A DNA stretch of 64,000 bases from the NCBI GenBank assembly GCA_051453625.1, contig JBOZIK010000001.1, forward strand, positions 199,195,378 through 199,259,377, read 5' to 3'. Below are positions 48,850-61,150 of this stretch, in pieces. This DNA is from Welwitschia mirabilis. Its lineage: Eukaryota; Gnetophyta; Gnetopsida; Welwitschiales. A program made the translations under genes and the position numbers. The notes under the pieces were generated by a model that was given only the letters and a program-made list of their open reading frames with translations, was not told the DNA's origin and searched no databases. Positions within the stretch are counted from its first letter, which is position 1, and each line of letters starts with the position of its first letter.

Positions 48850-50650
48850 TAGAAATCCAATGTGAAGGGAAGTTACCTTAAACTTCTTTGTTGGAAATTT
48901 TTCATCACATCATCTTTGAATTATATTAAAAAATTATCTTTCAAATGAGAGACTTACCAAAAAAGCTAGATGCATATAACTTCTTCACTCATTATGGTTT
49001 CATTTCAATAAGGGATTAAATTATTAGTACATGCTAATAACTCATCCATAGGATGCATTGTTAGCTTACCATTTGAATACAATTGTGGTGTGATCATATA
49101 ATATCAAACTCATAGAACATTAATCATAGTTTAAAAATCCTTAATCATAGTCCCTAGCTCAAAGCCTAAACAAAAGTTTTCTTTAAAAAAATCCAATTAT
49201 ATAGTTTATTACTAAGAACAAATATGTAATCTTTGCTTCTACTTCTATAACACATGATTTGTTTTCATCAACATGCATTCTAACATTTTGAAGACATCCT
49301 AATAATAGAGTAATATCCTTGTTACCTTATAGTTTTGAGTTTGGTTTTAGAAAATAATTTTTCAAAAAAAAAATTTAAACTTTAATAATTGTAAAATTCA
49401 TCTAAATTATAAATCATCTCTTTTATACCTTTTTTAGATGTGAAAATTAATGTGACATCATTTACATAAAGGAGAAGATCAAATGAAAAATTACCTAACT
49501 TAATAAAATCATCTATGATAATACCATGCATTTGTTCCTTCAATTATGAATAAAAATTCCAAATAAGGGAAGAGAAATATGACATCCTTGATTTACTTCA
49601 ATTTTAGTTAAAAGTTTAAAATATTCATTTGAATTAACATCTTTAAATATAATGGTAATTTATTCATATAATTTGTAAATTCTAGAAAGAAGAGTTATAG
49701 GAATATCTATATTAAATATATACTATCACAATATCATAAGCCTTTAAGAAATTAATTAACACAAATGAGAATCTTCTATTTAAGTCTCTTCACAAAATCC
49801 AAGTAGTAATAAGAGGTAACTATATAATTAATGTTAGAATAGTTTTGATGTAAATTTGCTTTTTAAATTACTCTTTTTTTTATCTTTCTCTACTCAATTG
49901 CAAGGTATTCTTTGTAATATAGTTCAAAAAGTTTAGAAAAAATATTGTTAATTATAGTGAGTCTATAATTATTCAAAATTAATATGTTATCTTTTTCAAA
50001 GAGGATTATAGCTTCACTAGCTTTTCATTTTTTTGTTTTTCCAAAACCTTCATAAAGACACTCATTTAGTTTCTTTTAAATTATTTCATACATAGTACTT
50101 CCTCCCCATTTAAATAATTCTACATAAAACCTATCCACTACTTGACCAATACTTAGTTTTTAAGTATCTTCTAAAACTTTGTTAAAAGTTATTTAGACAT
50201 GTTAATTCAAGAAAATAGCACATACTTTTCTATTCTTTTAATCTAAAATGATTTTCAAAGAAGTAATTTATTTCCTTCAAGAAAAATTTAAACTATTCTT
50301 TTTTGTAATTTTGTAATAATCGTTGAAAGTTTTTTGCTTATTTCTAATCATTTAAATAAATTAATCTTGTTACTATTTTATAAAGAAATGCTTTTTATTT
50401 TGAATTAATCTCTTGCATTTTCCTTTCTATGTCTACTCTATCACTTTTGCATTCTTCCTTATAATGTATTTTACTAACTCTCTTTTCTTGATGTCTGTTC
50501 ACTTCTTTAGAAATCTATCAAAAAGTTTGAAAAATATCTTCATTATAAATGTCCACTAGCTAATACTTCATCATATAATCTATATTTTAAATCTTCTATG
50601 ATTCTTTGATAGATTTTAAACATTTTTCCTTTATAATGTTTAAACTTCTT
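48850..50650 (-). pseudogene. Second LINE, non-L1 type reverse transcriptase
   Basis: On the minus strand, in order: ILILNNYRLTIINNIFSKLF (50020-49920 region), a decayed Q-A-GF-x-x-x-HST block (KANLHQNYSNINYIV), FVLINFLKAYDIV near 49780-49740, FKLLTKIEVNQGCHISLPLF near 49620-49560, then MHGIIIDDFIKLGNFSF and LLLYVNDVTLIF near 49450. The catalytic tyrosine-type box reads YVND where an active enzyme has two Asp. Below it, sequence down to about 48900 reads like the post-RT domain (NYIIGFFKENFCLGFELGT). The motif set differs from the L1 element at 1.9-10.8 kb. I associate such LINEs with algae, bryophytes and ferns as well as some seed plants, which is an inference. Two or three frames are needed, so it is dead. 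Confidence 0.75.
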
Positions 50651-50780
50651 GTAATAGTAAAGCCCAACATGTGATGTTTAAATTTAACTAATGCATTTTA
50701 ACTTTTAAAATTTTGAATTAGGTGAATACCTTGTGAATGAGCTAGAAGAAATTAATGTAATAATCTCCTTCATGCCTTAT

Positions 50781-51480
50781 TGAAAAGCCTAAAATTTAAC
50801 TAAAAATGCTATAAAATAACTAACTAATTTCATCAAAATACTTAAAAAGAGAAAATTATACTATAAAAATTCTAGAAAAATGTGGAAATTATATTACCAC
50901 ACACAGACTTCCATCATTACAAATTTTTATATGAAGTTTTCTTTTTTCATGCTTTTGACTCAAATAAAGACTCTCTTTATTGAATCTGAGCACAGTCTTT
51001 ATTAAGAATGATTATTTTTGGTAAAATATGAATAATATTTATAGGAAGTGGATAATGAAATACAAGAGAAAAGAGAAAACATAGCCAAATTAAGTGCACC
51101 ACTTATTTCTAATTGACACACTATCTTGATATTAATTCTAGCTAAGATTAATACTAAGAGTAAGAAAATAATAGTAGGTAACTTTTCCAAATTACCTACA
51201 CAGCAATACAAGATCCTTTTTATAATAACAAAGATTGTATTACTATATAGAAAATATAGTACTAAGTGATTTCCTATGTTTTTTACAATAGGTATAATAG
51301 CTAGGAAGTTACTATTTAGTTTTTTTAACATGATTTTCTTTTCCTTAGATGCAATTTATAGCTATTTTCTAAGTTGCCAAAAATATCCTCTTATTTCATT
51401 CATAGTGCATATTTATAGGTATAGTTTTAGTTAGGTGTTATTCACTTTTTTTGTGCCACTTATTTAGTTGTTGTAACTAT
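50781..51480 (-). repeat. 3' LTR of the Tat/Athila-type element
   Basis: It aligns with 62912-63607 in the same orientation: ctataaaataactaactaatt, tttttatatgaagttt, actcaaataaagactct, aatagctaggaagttact against agtagttaggaagttact, and gcatatttata against gcatatttaaa. A TATA-like block (complement of catatttatagg, 51408-51420) suits a minus-strand promoter. The upper limit is unclear since the partner ends in a gap; the LTR may reach past 51480. Confidence 0.75.
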
Positions 51481-52345
51481 TTCGCTTTTTTGTAGTAAGG
51501 CTCCACTATTGTTGCATTGGAATAACCATCCTATAAAAGCAAGTTGCCTATATGTAATAACAATATAATAATTTATAATAATTTCATAACACATTACTAA
51601 TAATTATCATTTCCTTTATTCATTTTAGTTTTAAAAAATAGTAAATATTTACATTAATTTCTAAGGTATTAGTTCCTCTTAGACTCAAACATTTGTTAGC
51701 CTTCTAATAATCGACATAATTTCTTTTGATGTTTAATTTTCTTTCTTTCCACTACTAATTTCTTCTCAACCTATGACTTTTTCATTTCTTCCATCTATTT
51801 CATTACTTTGCTGTGTTCTTTCANNNNNNNNNNNNNNNNNNNNNNNNNNNNNNNNNNNNNNNNNNNNNNNNNNNNNNNNNNNNNNNNNNNNNNNNNNNNN
51901 NNNNNNNNNNNNNNNNNNNNNNNCATAGTGCATATTTATAGGTATAGTTTTAGTTAGTTGTTATTGACTTTTTTTGTGCCACTTATCTAGTTGTTGTAAC
52001 TATTTCACTTTTTTGTACTAAGGCTCCACTATTCTTACATTGGAATAACCGTCCTATAAAAGCAAGTTGGCTATATGTAATAACAATATAATAATTTATA
52101 ATAATTTCATAACACATTGCTAATAATTATCATTTCCTTTATTCATTTTATTTTAAAAAAATAGTAAATATTTACATTAATTTCTGAGGTATTAGTTCCT
52201 CCTAGACTCAAACATTTGTTAGCCCTCTAATAATCGACATAATTTCTTTTGATGTTTAATTTTCTTTCTTTTCACTACTAATTTCTTCTCAACCTGTGAA
52301 TTTTTCATTTCTTCCATCTATTTCATTGCTTTGCTTTGTTCTTTA
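51404..52345. repeat. 420-base direct repeat across a 100-N gap
   Basis: Bases 51404-51823 recur at 51924-52345. By eye there are about 20 differences, most of them transitions (A/G or C/T). It could be two haplotypes or overlapping contig ends placed one after the other, or a real tandem duplication of the LTR edge. Confidence 0.75.
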
Positions 52346-52459
52346 AAAAGGGTATAATCCTCTAAATTTATATTTGTTTATTTAGATGGGGCCATCTTTG
52401 GTATCTTCCCTTTTTATTTTTTTCCTTTTTTAGTAGCTACAACTTTCTTTAATTTCATA

Positions 52460-54440
52460 GGCTAAGAAGGAGGATGGTTTTCTAATTCCTTTAATCTAGA
52501 AGAACTCTCAGCTATGACATTTTGAACTCCCTCTCCTCCCTCCATTTTGGAGAAAATATCTATAAAAGTTCCTTTAAGCATCCTCATACATTCCAAATTT
52601 TGATTTATTTGGTCTTTTAAAGAATCCAAATCATGCTTAATGACCATGAAAAGACAAATGTTTTTTTTCTTTTTGAAATCTCCATAGGCATGGAGGATTT
52701 GTTTGCTACTTTTTGATGTTGTCCTTTAACCAGTTAACTCTTGATAGTGTTTATCTTCTCTAGGGATTTATTGGACACTTTGATGATGCTCTCCCATCCT
52801 TCTCCTATCTTTTGTATGATCTCATTGATAATGTTTTCATAATTATCAAAGTAGTCATATAGTTTTTAAGGATAAAAGTGCATATCTCTTGGGACTTATA
52901 ATTCATCATTTCTAAATCTTATTTTTTTTTTTCTAATTAGACTTCTCAAAAATCCTACTATTTTCCTTTTTTAGTTTCTTAAATAAGTTTGACTAACTAG
53001 ATAGAATCAGAATTTCTTTAAGAGACTCTGAGACTAGATGTCCAATAGCTTTTGCATCCATTGAAGATATTTGATGTAAAGTAGTTTGTAGAATTATTTT
53101 TATAATTAGAGAAAATTATTTCTATCATATCTTTATTAAACTTTAATCAAGTGAGGTATAATAATTATTATAGATGTTTATACAGTTGATTCTAATTTTT
53201 CTTAAAGAAAAGTAATATTTCTTTTTTGCATTTCAATTCTCTCCTGCTTGATTTGAACCTAAGATTTTACTCATTNNNNNNNNNNNNNNNNNNNNNNNNN
53301 NNNNNNNNNNNNNNNNNNNNNNNNNNNNNNNNNNNNNNNNNNNNNNNNNNNNNNNNNNNNNNNNNNNNNNNNNNNTTTTCTTAAAGAAAAGTAATATTTC
53401 TTTCTTGCATTTTAATTCTCTCCTGCTTGATTTGCACCTAAGATTTTACTCATTTTTTCTCATATCTATTTTTTTTCTTGAATCTATATATATATGTTAT
53501 GCATTCCCCTCAAATACATATAAATTCTCTCTAAATATTTCTTTTAAAGTGAAAGAAGTAAGTTGTTATACATGAATGTAATAAATTCTTATTGTTTTTC
53601 AATATATTTCACATCATAATGCTTGGCTTAAACCATATTTCTTAATGATTCTAATGAAAGATATTTTTTGTTGGTGGAGGAGAGCTATAGTTTCTCCCTT
53701 TTCTCTCTAAGTTCTTATTCTAACTCTTTAATTCAAGCTTAGGCATTATGTAGAGAAGACCCATCTACCATTTGGGAGTAAAAATAAGAGACTAATTTCT
53801 CTTCCAATTGCTACTTGTACTCCTTGTCTTTATTATATTCCTCTTACTAAAAAGAAATTTTATCTCTATAGAATTCATTTTTAAGTTTCAAAAATTTAAC
53901 TTTTTATTTTAAAATAAAATTTTCCTCCTAGAGCTGATTTTTATTTGTTAGGAAAATTGTCAAAGATTTTATTATAGCACATAAAGAATCCATCTTGTTA
54001 TCTTCTAGTAATTTAGTAAAGGCTTTGGTTTCTTTTTGGAGCCCTAGACGTTGTAAAGTAAATGAAGATGTTTGTTTTCTTAAAGGATTTAGGGGATATG
54101 TTTGAATTTAAATCATTAGTTGACTAGCTAAAGATATTTCTTATATGCCTAGAATGCTGAAGGATGCCAAAACTATAACTTCAAGTAATGATACAACCAA
54201 GAGTTCCACATTATTCCTATTCCTAGGAAAGAATTGCTGAACATTATTATATAAAATAATTCTTCTAATTAATGAGAGAAATTCCAATTCAACCTTCATA
54301 AGCCTTATAGTATTTCTGATTCTAGACATTGACTTGCATAAATATTGAAAAATACTATGTCTAGTATCAATATTCTCACTTGAAGGATCTTTGATGACAT
54401 CTGCCATGTATACTTCTAGTAAACTCATTTTCTTTTACTT
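52460..54440 (-). pseudogene. Sense extra ORF of the Tat-type element
   Basis: On the minus strand, same direction as gag-pol, coding-like sequence runs with few stops: 54141-54428 (95 codons, with SIFQYLCKSMSRIRNTIRL and VELEFLSLIRRI), then KAFTKLLEDNKMDSLCAIIK near 53990-54040, MDAKAIGHLVSESLKEILIL near 53000-53060, DYFDNYENIINEIIQKIGEG and SIIKVSNKSLEKINTI near 52740-52850, and 52462-52647 (61 codons, DLDSLKDQINQNLECMRML). It is rich in heptad-like Leu/Ile spacing, so coiled coils are likely. No enzyme motif is visible. Extra ORFs between pol and the 3' LTR are known in Tat and Athila elements; the function here is unknown. It includes a 100-N gap at 53276-53375 with repeated flanks. Confidence 0.5.
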
Positions 54441-55439
54441 ATTAATTTTGAGGGATAAATTAGATGACATCATTCTTGAAATAATAAATACTTCAGGATC
54501 CCTCACCTTATCAATGTTTACTCATCCGTCTTTATTCATAATACTATAAAAAATGTTTTAAGTACAAAGTTGTGTCTTTATTTTTATGTATCTCTACAAC
54601 ATACTTCCACTAGATGGTAATATGAGAATAATTTTAATTCATCTAATGAAATTTAAATTGGTACATTATTAACTGATGAATACAACATTGGTGGTTCCTT
54701 TTAGAATGATATAATTCTATATAAAGAGTAGAGTTCCTCTTTATTATATTTTTCAAAAAAAATTTATCCAATTCCACTAATTAAGCTCAATAACTCATTA
54801 TCTAAGATTGATGAAGCTGGAATTACTAAAATGTTTTTTAAAATTTTCACTTGTTATGACTTTAACCTCTATAGAAAACATTTAAGTTTTATCTTTGGAG
54901 TTTAATTTCTTTTCTATATGAAATGCTTATACAAAAATTTTTATTAAACTTCAAGTGCTTACCCGACATTTCATTTATGAAAATAGAATGCCTTAAAAAT
55001 GAAAGCATATAACTATATAAAATAACATTCTATTGTAAAAAGCTTGACATAACATGATGAAATAGAACTTTATCTATAAGAGGGATTATCGAAGAGGTCT
55101 GCATGATGTTTTTTAATGCAACTAGACAATGATAAGAAAAATTATGCACTAAAGACAAAATTCANNNNNNNNNNNNNNNNNNNNNNNNNNNNNNNNNNNN
55201 NNNNNNNNNNNNNNNNNNNNNNNNNNNNNNNNNNNNNNNNNNNNNNNNNNNNNNNNNNNNNNNNAAATTATGCACTAAAGACAAAATTCAAATAAACAAT
55301 TTACCTGTCCTAATGTCCCTTTTAAAAAATTTTTAAGCTTAATGTCCATGTGTTGAAGTCTGATTTGTCATATCCTCTATCAAAATGATGTTTAAAACTA
55401 TTAAAGAGGAATTTGCCAACACAATCGACAAAAGAGTGT
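54441..55439. other. Non-coding stretch of the Tat-type element
   Basis: Between the sense extra ORF and the short repeats there is no recognisable frame. A 100-N gap (55165-55264) is flanked by a repeated 25-base block (aaattatgcactaaagacaa on both sides). Confidence 0.45.
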
Positions 55440-56240
55440 TTTTGTCTTCTTCCCTAATAGAGATTAAAGGGAATCTTTGAATAGTGACATTTTCTTAGAG
55501 TCCTTCAAGTGATAATTCTTCTTCAAATAAGGCCTTCAAGCAATTAGATTTACTTAAAGGGGATTTTCAAGTATCAATTATTCCTTAAAGAGAATCTTCA
55601 AGTAATGATGTTTTCTTGAAGGGGTCCTTCACATAGGACTGCTTCTTCAAATGAAGTCTTAGACAAAGGCTAAGCTCGAAGGGGGCCTTGGAGCAAGGGT
55701 TCTTTGAGGATTCATTGGCAAGACTTCTTGAAGAAATTTCTTATGCTTTTAATCCTCCTTAGTATTTTATTTATTAACATTCAAATTGAAATAGAACTCC
55801 TTTTTTTGAAGGGAGGTTTGATTAGAAATCAATCATATGCTACATCAGTGAAGTAGTCCTTAAAGGGAGTCTTCAAAAATTTTGAAAAGATCTGAAAAAT
55901 GAGCAATAAATCAAGTGAAGAAAAAGGCTAAATTCATTTCTTTATTTTTTCCACTTAGATCTAGGTAGATCTTGAAGGGAATCTTTAAGCAATGAAGGTT
56001 ACTCAAATGGGTCCTTTAATCTCTCGCTTAGAGAAGAAAGGAAATAATAAAGAAAGGAGAGCATAGGTTATTTTTGAAGATACTATAGGTGGTTAGTTAT
56101 TTGTTGAAGGGGGGTATTTGATAGGCAACATGTGTCTTATAATACATCATTAAAAATAAATTCTTAGTCTTCCTCAATAATTTAAAGGGGGATTTTGAGC
56201 AACAAAGATTACTTGAAGAGGATCCTTTAAACTAGTGAAT
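55440..56240 (+). repeat. Loose short repeats between pol and the 3' LTR
   Basis: A motif like cttgaaggggatctttcaag, followed by aatgatgatt, recurs around 55480, 55540, 55580, 55620, 55680, 55860, 55970 and 56180. Period is about 40-55 bases in the first half and longer later. Tandem repeats in the 3' non-coding part are a known trait of Tat/Ogre elements. Copies are too diverged to count exactly. Confidence 0.5.
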
Positions 56241-56397
56241 CTAGCTGCAGATAAGAGATAAAAGATTTTTACAATCGACATCTTTAGTTAAGTTAGAAAA
56301 AATAGAGTTTTATCTAGGATTTTCTAGATTAAACAGATTTCTTCTAACAATTAATAAATCAATAAATTAGGTATGTCTAAGGCTTACTTGAATATAA

Positions 56398-58130
56398 AAT
56401 TATGAATTATTTTTTACTGCTACTTTTTATTTATTTATAAACTACAATGCCTTGATTAATTTAATTCAACATAGATTTCATCATTTAAATCAAGATTTGT
56501 TAATACCCAAATTAGAGATAACCTCCAAATCCAATAACTTGCCAACTCCTCCTCCTACTCCTCCCCATATAAAGAAGTTTAAATGCTTCTTGTTTAGCTT
56601 AGGCTCTTCATAAATAGAAATGAATATTACTAGTATAGATAATACTTATCCCCAAATTTTAGTGCTAAGTGTTTATACTCTTGATCTTATATACTATAAT
56701 TTAGTTTCTAAAGTACTCACTGCCTTGAATGAAATACTCCAAGAGAATGAAAGGAACTAATTTAGCCATGGGAAAATTCCTCTTGGTTCTATAGTAGATC
56801 ACTTATGCATAGAATGTTTGAGAAACTGGGTTGCTGAGCTGAGTTCTATCCTAACTAATGAATCAAGTATATATGATGCTTTCTTAAATTAGTTTGCAAA
56901 TCATATATAATAGTTAGAGTGAAGGAAATAGTAAACTAAGAGTAACAATCTAGCTCTAAGTCTCTTTGTTATTTTTTTAATGAGGATCATCTAAAAAGAT
57001 GGGAATTGTGGGATGACTTAGCTTATCAGAACTTCTAGGATGCCCAAATTACAAAAATTGGAATTCTAGTTGAATTCTACACTACCTACATTTACTTCCT
57101 CTAGTAGAAACATCTAGCTAAAGAAGGTCTAGNNNNNNNNNNNNNNNNNNNNNNNNNNNNNNNNNNNNNNNNNNNNNNNNNNNNNNNNNNNNNNNNNNNN
57201 NNNNNNNNNNNNNNNNNNNNNNNNNNNNNNNNAGGAAATAGTAAACTAAGAGTAACAATCTATCTCTAAGTCTATTTGTTATTTTTTTTAATGAGGATCA
57301 TCTAAAAAGATGGGAACTGTGGGATGACTTAGCTTATCAGAACTTCTAAGATGCCCAAATTACAAAAATTGGAATTCTAGTTGACTTCTACACTACCTAC
57401 ATTTACTTCCTCTAGTAGAAACATCTAGCTAAAGAAGGTCTAGGAGGAAGAACAAGTTTAGGAATTAGTTCTTTCGAGGTCATATGGGATTAAGTCTAGT
57501 TACTTTTTCTCCTTTTTTTTCCTTTTAGTTATGCTTCTTGTCTATCTAGTTTTATCTATTTTTATAGAATAAATGTGCTCTTTATTTAAAAATCTTTTTA
57601 TCATAAAAAATAATAAGTATTATTGGCTTTATTATGAAATTACAAATTCTATTAAAATGCTTGGTTGCCTTTTATTCTACTCATTTTTATTATGCTAGAA
57701 TATATTCATCATTTGAATGTTAAGCTCTTTTATTCTCATAAGAATTTACTACTTTAGGATAAATAGAATAAAGATGCATTTTTTTTAAATGTCATAAATG
57801 TTCAAACAAAACAATGGTACTTTATGCAATATTTATATTTCTTTTGAGGTTCACTTGGTTTGAAGAAAATATTGGAGACTAATCATTCCTTAGATTACAC
57901 TTGAAGAGTGATTATCTTCTTTATAATTTCAAGTCAATAATCCTTTATTTTAAGAAAAAATTTGCAACGATGAGAGGGCAACCTTCTTCATAGGAATAAG
58001 GACCCATAGAGTTATAAACTCAGATCATGGCCAACTAATTCCTTGGTGGAGTTTTCATAACTACCTTATCACACAGCCAAAGGTCCCTCTTGGGAATATT
58101 TACCCCAATGCACTTATTGTAGGATACTTT
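56398..58130 (+). pseudogene. Antisense extra ORF of the Tat-type element
   Basis: On the plus strand, opposite to gag-pol, one frame is open from about 56398 to 56628 and continues past single stops to about 56900. It reads NNLPTPPPTPPHIKKFKCFL, then ILVLSVYTLDLIYYNLVSKV, LTALNEILQENERN, HGKIPLGSIVDHLCIECL and NWVAELSSILTNESSIYDAF. After a shift it resumes as RWELWDDLAYQNF and ITKIGILVEFYTTYIYF near 57000-57110, and a last piece near 57970-58120 reads ERATFFIGIRTHRVINSDHG and FHNYLITQPKVPLGNIYPN. An antisense ORF at this place is known for Tat elements. Function unknown. A 100-N gap (57133-57232) repeats about 208 bases (56925-57132 and 57233-57442), so the middle part is present twice. Confidence 0.55.
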
Positions 58131-58369
58131 TCTTTTTTTTCCATCTCTTTTTTCCTTTAATATACATAAGATAAACGATTTTATAAGTATCCTTATTTTC
58201 TTCTAGCATATAGTTTTCTTATCATTCTAACCTTTTCCTTTCTGAAGTCTTACTAATTATTGTAAGAGAAAATTTTACCTGATAACTAAAAAATCTATAA
58301 TTTGATAAGATCTTTTTTCTTATCTTAAAAGATAAATCTTATTGTAATTTTTTTTTAATATTATGATTA

Positions 58370-59640
58370 TAGAGGAAGATGCCTAGGTAGGATCTTTTTC
58401 ATCCTATAAGATCATCTAACTTCTTCTAAGAGTAAAACTCCTTTAGTATAAATTTTTATTTTATGACCATTACTTTATATGTGTCTTTAATTTCTTTATT
58501 AAATACTTCCATTGCTTTATTAGGTAAAACTTTTGTTATAGTATATGGCCTAATCCATTTCTGAGTATACTTGTATTTAGAGGATATATATTCATGGTCA
58601 AAAATCAAAACTTTATCTGTAATTTTAAAATTAGTTTTTTGGATATTATGTCCATCTCATTTTTCTACTTATTCTTGGATTCATTCTTTTCTTATTAAAG
58701 CTTCTCTGATATCCTCATCTAATTTATTCATATTATGTATCCATTTATTTTAAGCTTTATCCAAATTATGATTCAACTGTTTAGTCAATTTATAAGATGT
58801 TAATTTCAACCCTGTAGGTAAAGTTACTTTCTTACCATAAATCAACTGATAAGTATGAAACCTACACTATTTTTTCAAGTTATTCTATAAGCCCATAAAG
58901 CTTTAGAAATTTTATATGCCTAATTAGTTCTTTTAGTATTTACTAGTTTAGTTAGAATTTAGTTTAATTCTCTATTTGTTATCTTAGCTCTCCCATTAGA
59001 TTAGGGTTGATATAAAAAGGAGAGTTTATGATGGAATCCATGCTTAGATTAAAATTTTCAAAGAATTAACTAGTAAGATGGGTTCCCTTATCTAATATAA
59101 GGCTCCTAGGCAAACCAAAACTATGAAATATATTCTTAGATAAGACTCTTACTATAATCTCAGTGGAATAATTAGGAATGGCTTTAGCTTCAATCCATTT
59201 AGTAAATTAGTCTACATAGACTAGAATTTATTCCTTTCTATAGGATTTTGGATTAATAGGACCAATAAAATCTAGTTTCCAAACATCAAAGCATTCTAAA
59301 TCTTAAATTCATTATTAGAGAATTTTAATCACTTTTAATCATGCTCTCTCTCTTTGATACTTATTACATCTTTTAGTGAAATTAAAAGAGTATTTAAATA
59401 GAGAATACCAATAATATCTTGCATTTAATATTTTATGGCNNNNNNNNNNNNNNNNNNNNNNNNNNNNNNNNNNNNNNNNNNNNNNNNNNNNNNNNNNNNN
59501 NNNNNNNNNNNNNNNNNNNNNNNNNNNNNNNNNNNNNNNAGAGAATACCAATAATATCCTGCATTTAATATTTTATGGCTATTATTTTTCCTCCATAATG
59601 ATCTCCTCCTTATTTTGAATGAAAATTTTGTAGTTTCTTC
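58370..59640 (-). pseudogene. Integrase of the Tat-type element
   Basis: On the minus strand the zinc-binding N-terminus is seen near 59339-59640 (GGDHYGGKI, ARYYWYSLFKYSF, CNKYQRERA, giving the C-x-x-C part), then the core near 59100-59280 (ILLVLLIQNP with WKL-type start, TNLLNGLKLK in one frame) and SLRIYF / FGLPRS-like and FYINPNLMGELR blocks near 59000-59130. The C-terminal part at 58370-58800 matches the long helical and beta-barrel tail of Tat/Athila integrases (INGYII, EKNESKNK, NEMDIISKK). A gap at 59440-59539 duplicates about 54 bases of the zinc region. Stops are frequent. Confidence 0.7.
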
Positions 59641-59899
59641 TTATGATTAGACTGTCTAATACATCTCTAGATGATGTCATTCTTACAAAGTTTAAATAGG
59701 ATCTTATTTTTCCACATATAATCTTTTACCTCTCTCAACAATCTCTTTTTCTAATAATAAGTTAAGTAAGAAGGTATCCTCTTACTTACTAAGAAATTAG
59801 CAATGTCTGTAAACCAAGGAGTTTATTATAAACTTGCTAAATTCTCATTAGTAAAAATATTTTAAATCTCTGATTGTTCAACTTATTCAAGGAATTCTA

Positions 59900-60430
59900 G
59901 ATTACATAAATAATCAGCCACTACATTTTTTATTCCCTTCTTATCTATTATGTTATCATCAACTTCTTGCATCAAAAGTATCCATCTTATTATTTGAGAA
60001 TTAGCTTTCTTCTTATTCATTAAAAATCATATAGTGCTATGATTCTTGTGAATTTTAACCTCATAGCCTAGGATATAATGCCTAAATTTATCTAAGGCTA
60101 CTACTATGGCTAGCATCTCTTTTTCCATAACTATGTAATTTCATTGTGCAAAATTGAGTTTTTTACTTATATAAGCATAGGATTTACAATTGTCATCTCT
60201 ATATTCCAAAATAGCACCAATAGCATATGGTGAAGGATTAGTTATAATGTAAAAATGTTTATTCCAATCTAGGTTTTGTAAAATAGGAGCTTCAATTAAT
60301 TTATATTTTAGAATTTAAAAATCCTTTTGGCATTTCTAGGTTCATTCATAAGGCACATATTTTTATAAAAGATTATTTAATAGCTTACTAATTTTACTAA
60401 AATTAGTAATAAATCTTCTATAACAACCTA
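59900..60430 (-). pseudogene. RNase H of the Tat-type element
   Basis: On the minus strand the frame fragments read PILQNLDWNKHFY and ITNPSPYAIGAILEYRDDN, the start of the RNase H fold, then YAYISKKLNFAQ, MEKEMLAIVVALDKFRHY and a HNHSTI block where the family has TDHSA. Next come QIIRWILLMQEVDD and IDKKGIKNVVADYLCNLEF, the domain end. The 'ALDKFRHYILG' layout is that of Tat/Athila elements. The catalytic TD pair is lost. Confidence 0.75.
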
Positions 60431-61150
60431 CATGGCCTAGAAATGATCTTAATTCTTTTAGTTTATTTGATGTAGGAATTATTCAATGACATTAATCTTA
60501 CTCATCAATTTTAGTTCCTCTTATTGATATCCTATGGTCTATCATGAGATGACTTTTAGATCAACTTAATTTCAAATTATTTTCTTTACATTAAGTAAGT
60601 ATTTCAAACTTCTTAAATCTTCATCAAAATGATTTTTAAAATTTGAGAGATCATCCATGAGAACCTTAACTCTTCTTCTTATCATGTCTTAGAAAACACT
60701 ATTCACTAGCCTCTAAAAAGCGACTGTGCATCACATAATCTAAACTGTAAAACTCTAAAGGAATATGTACCCCATTTGCAAGTAAAAGTTGTTTTTAGTT
60801 GGTCTTCAAGAGCTATATGAATTTGGTTATACTCACTATACTTACCTAAGAAACTATATTATTTATGACTAGAAATTCTTTCTAAAACCTAATCCATAAA
60901 GGATAAAGAAAAATGATCTTTATAAATAGCAACATTTAGTAGCCAAAAATCTATGCACACACTCCATTTATTATTATTCTTAGGAACTACTAATATAGGG
61001 CTAACTTATTCTAAAAAAATGGAGTATATAAATCCTATTTTTAATAATCTTAAAACTTTTTACTTAATCACATCCTTCATATGAGGATTGCATCTTCTTC
61101 CTGATTATCTAATAGGTTTTATTATGATATCTAAATAAATCTTATGATGG
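60430..61150 (-). pseudogene. Reverse transcriptase of the Tat-type element
   Basis: On the minus strand: VLRLLKIGFIYSIF near 61030, VSPILVVPKNNNKWSVCIDF near 60960-61010, KDHFSLSFMD and VLERISSHK near 60870-60930, YSFLGKYSEYNQIHIALEDQ near 60820-60860, and TTFTCKWGTYSFRVLQFRL near 60740-60800. At 60430-60480 SNKLKELRSFLGHVGCYRRF starts the region joining RT to RNase H. The set of blocks is typical of the Tat/Athila branch. The Y-x-DD catalytic box near 60650-60690 is not readable. Confidence 0.8.
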
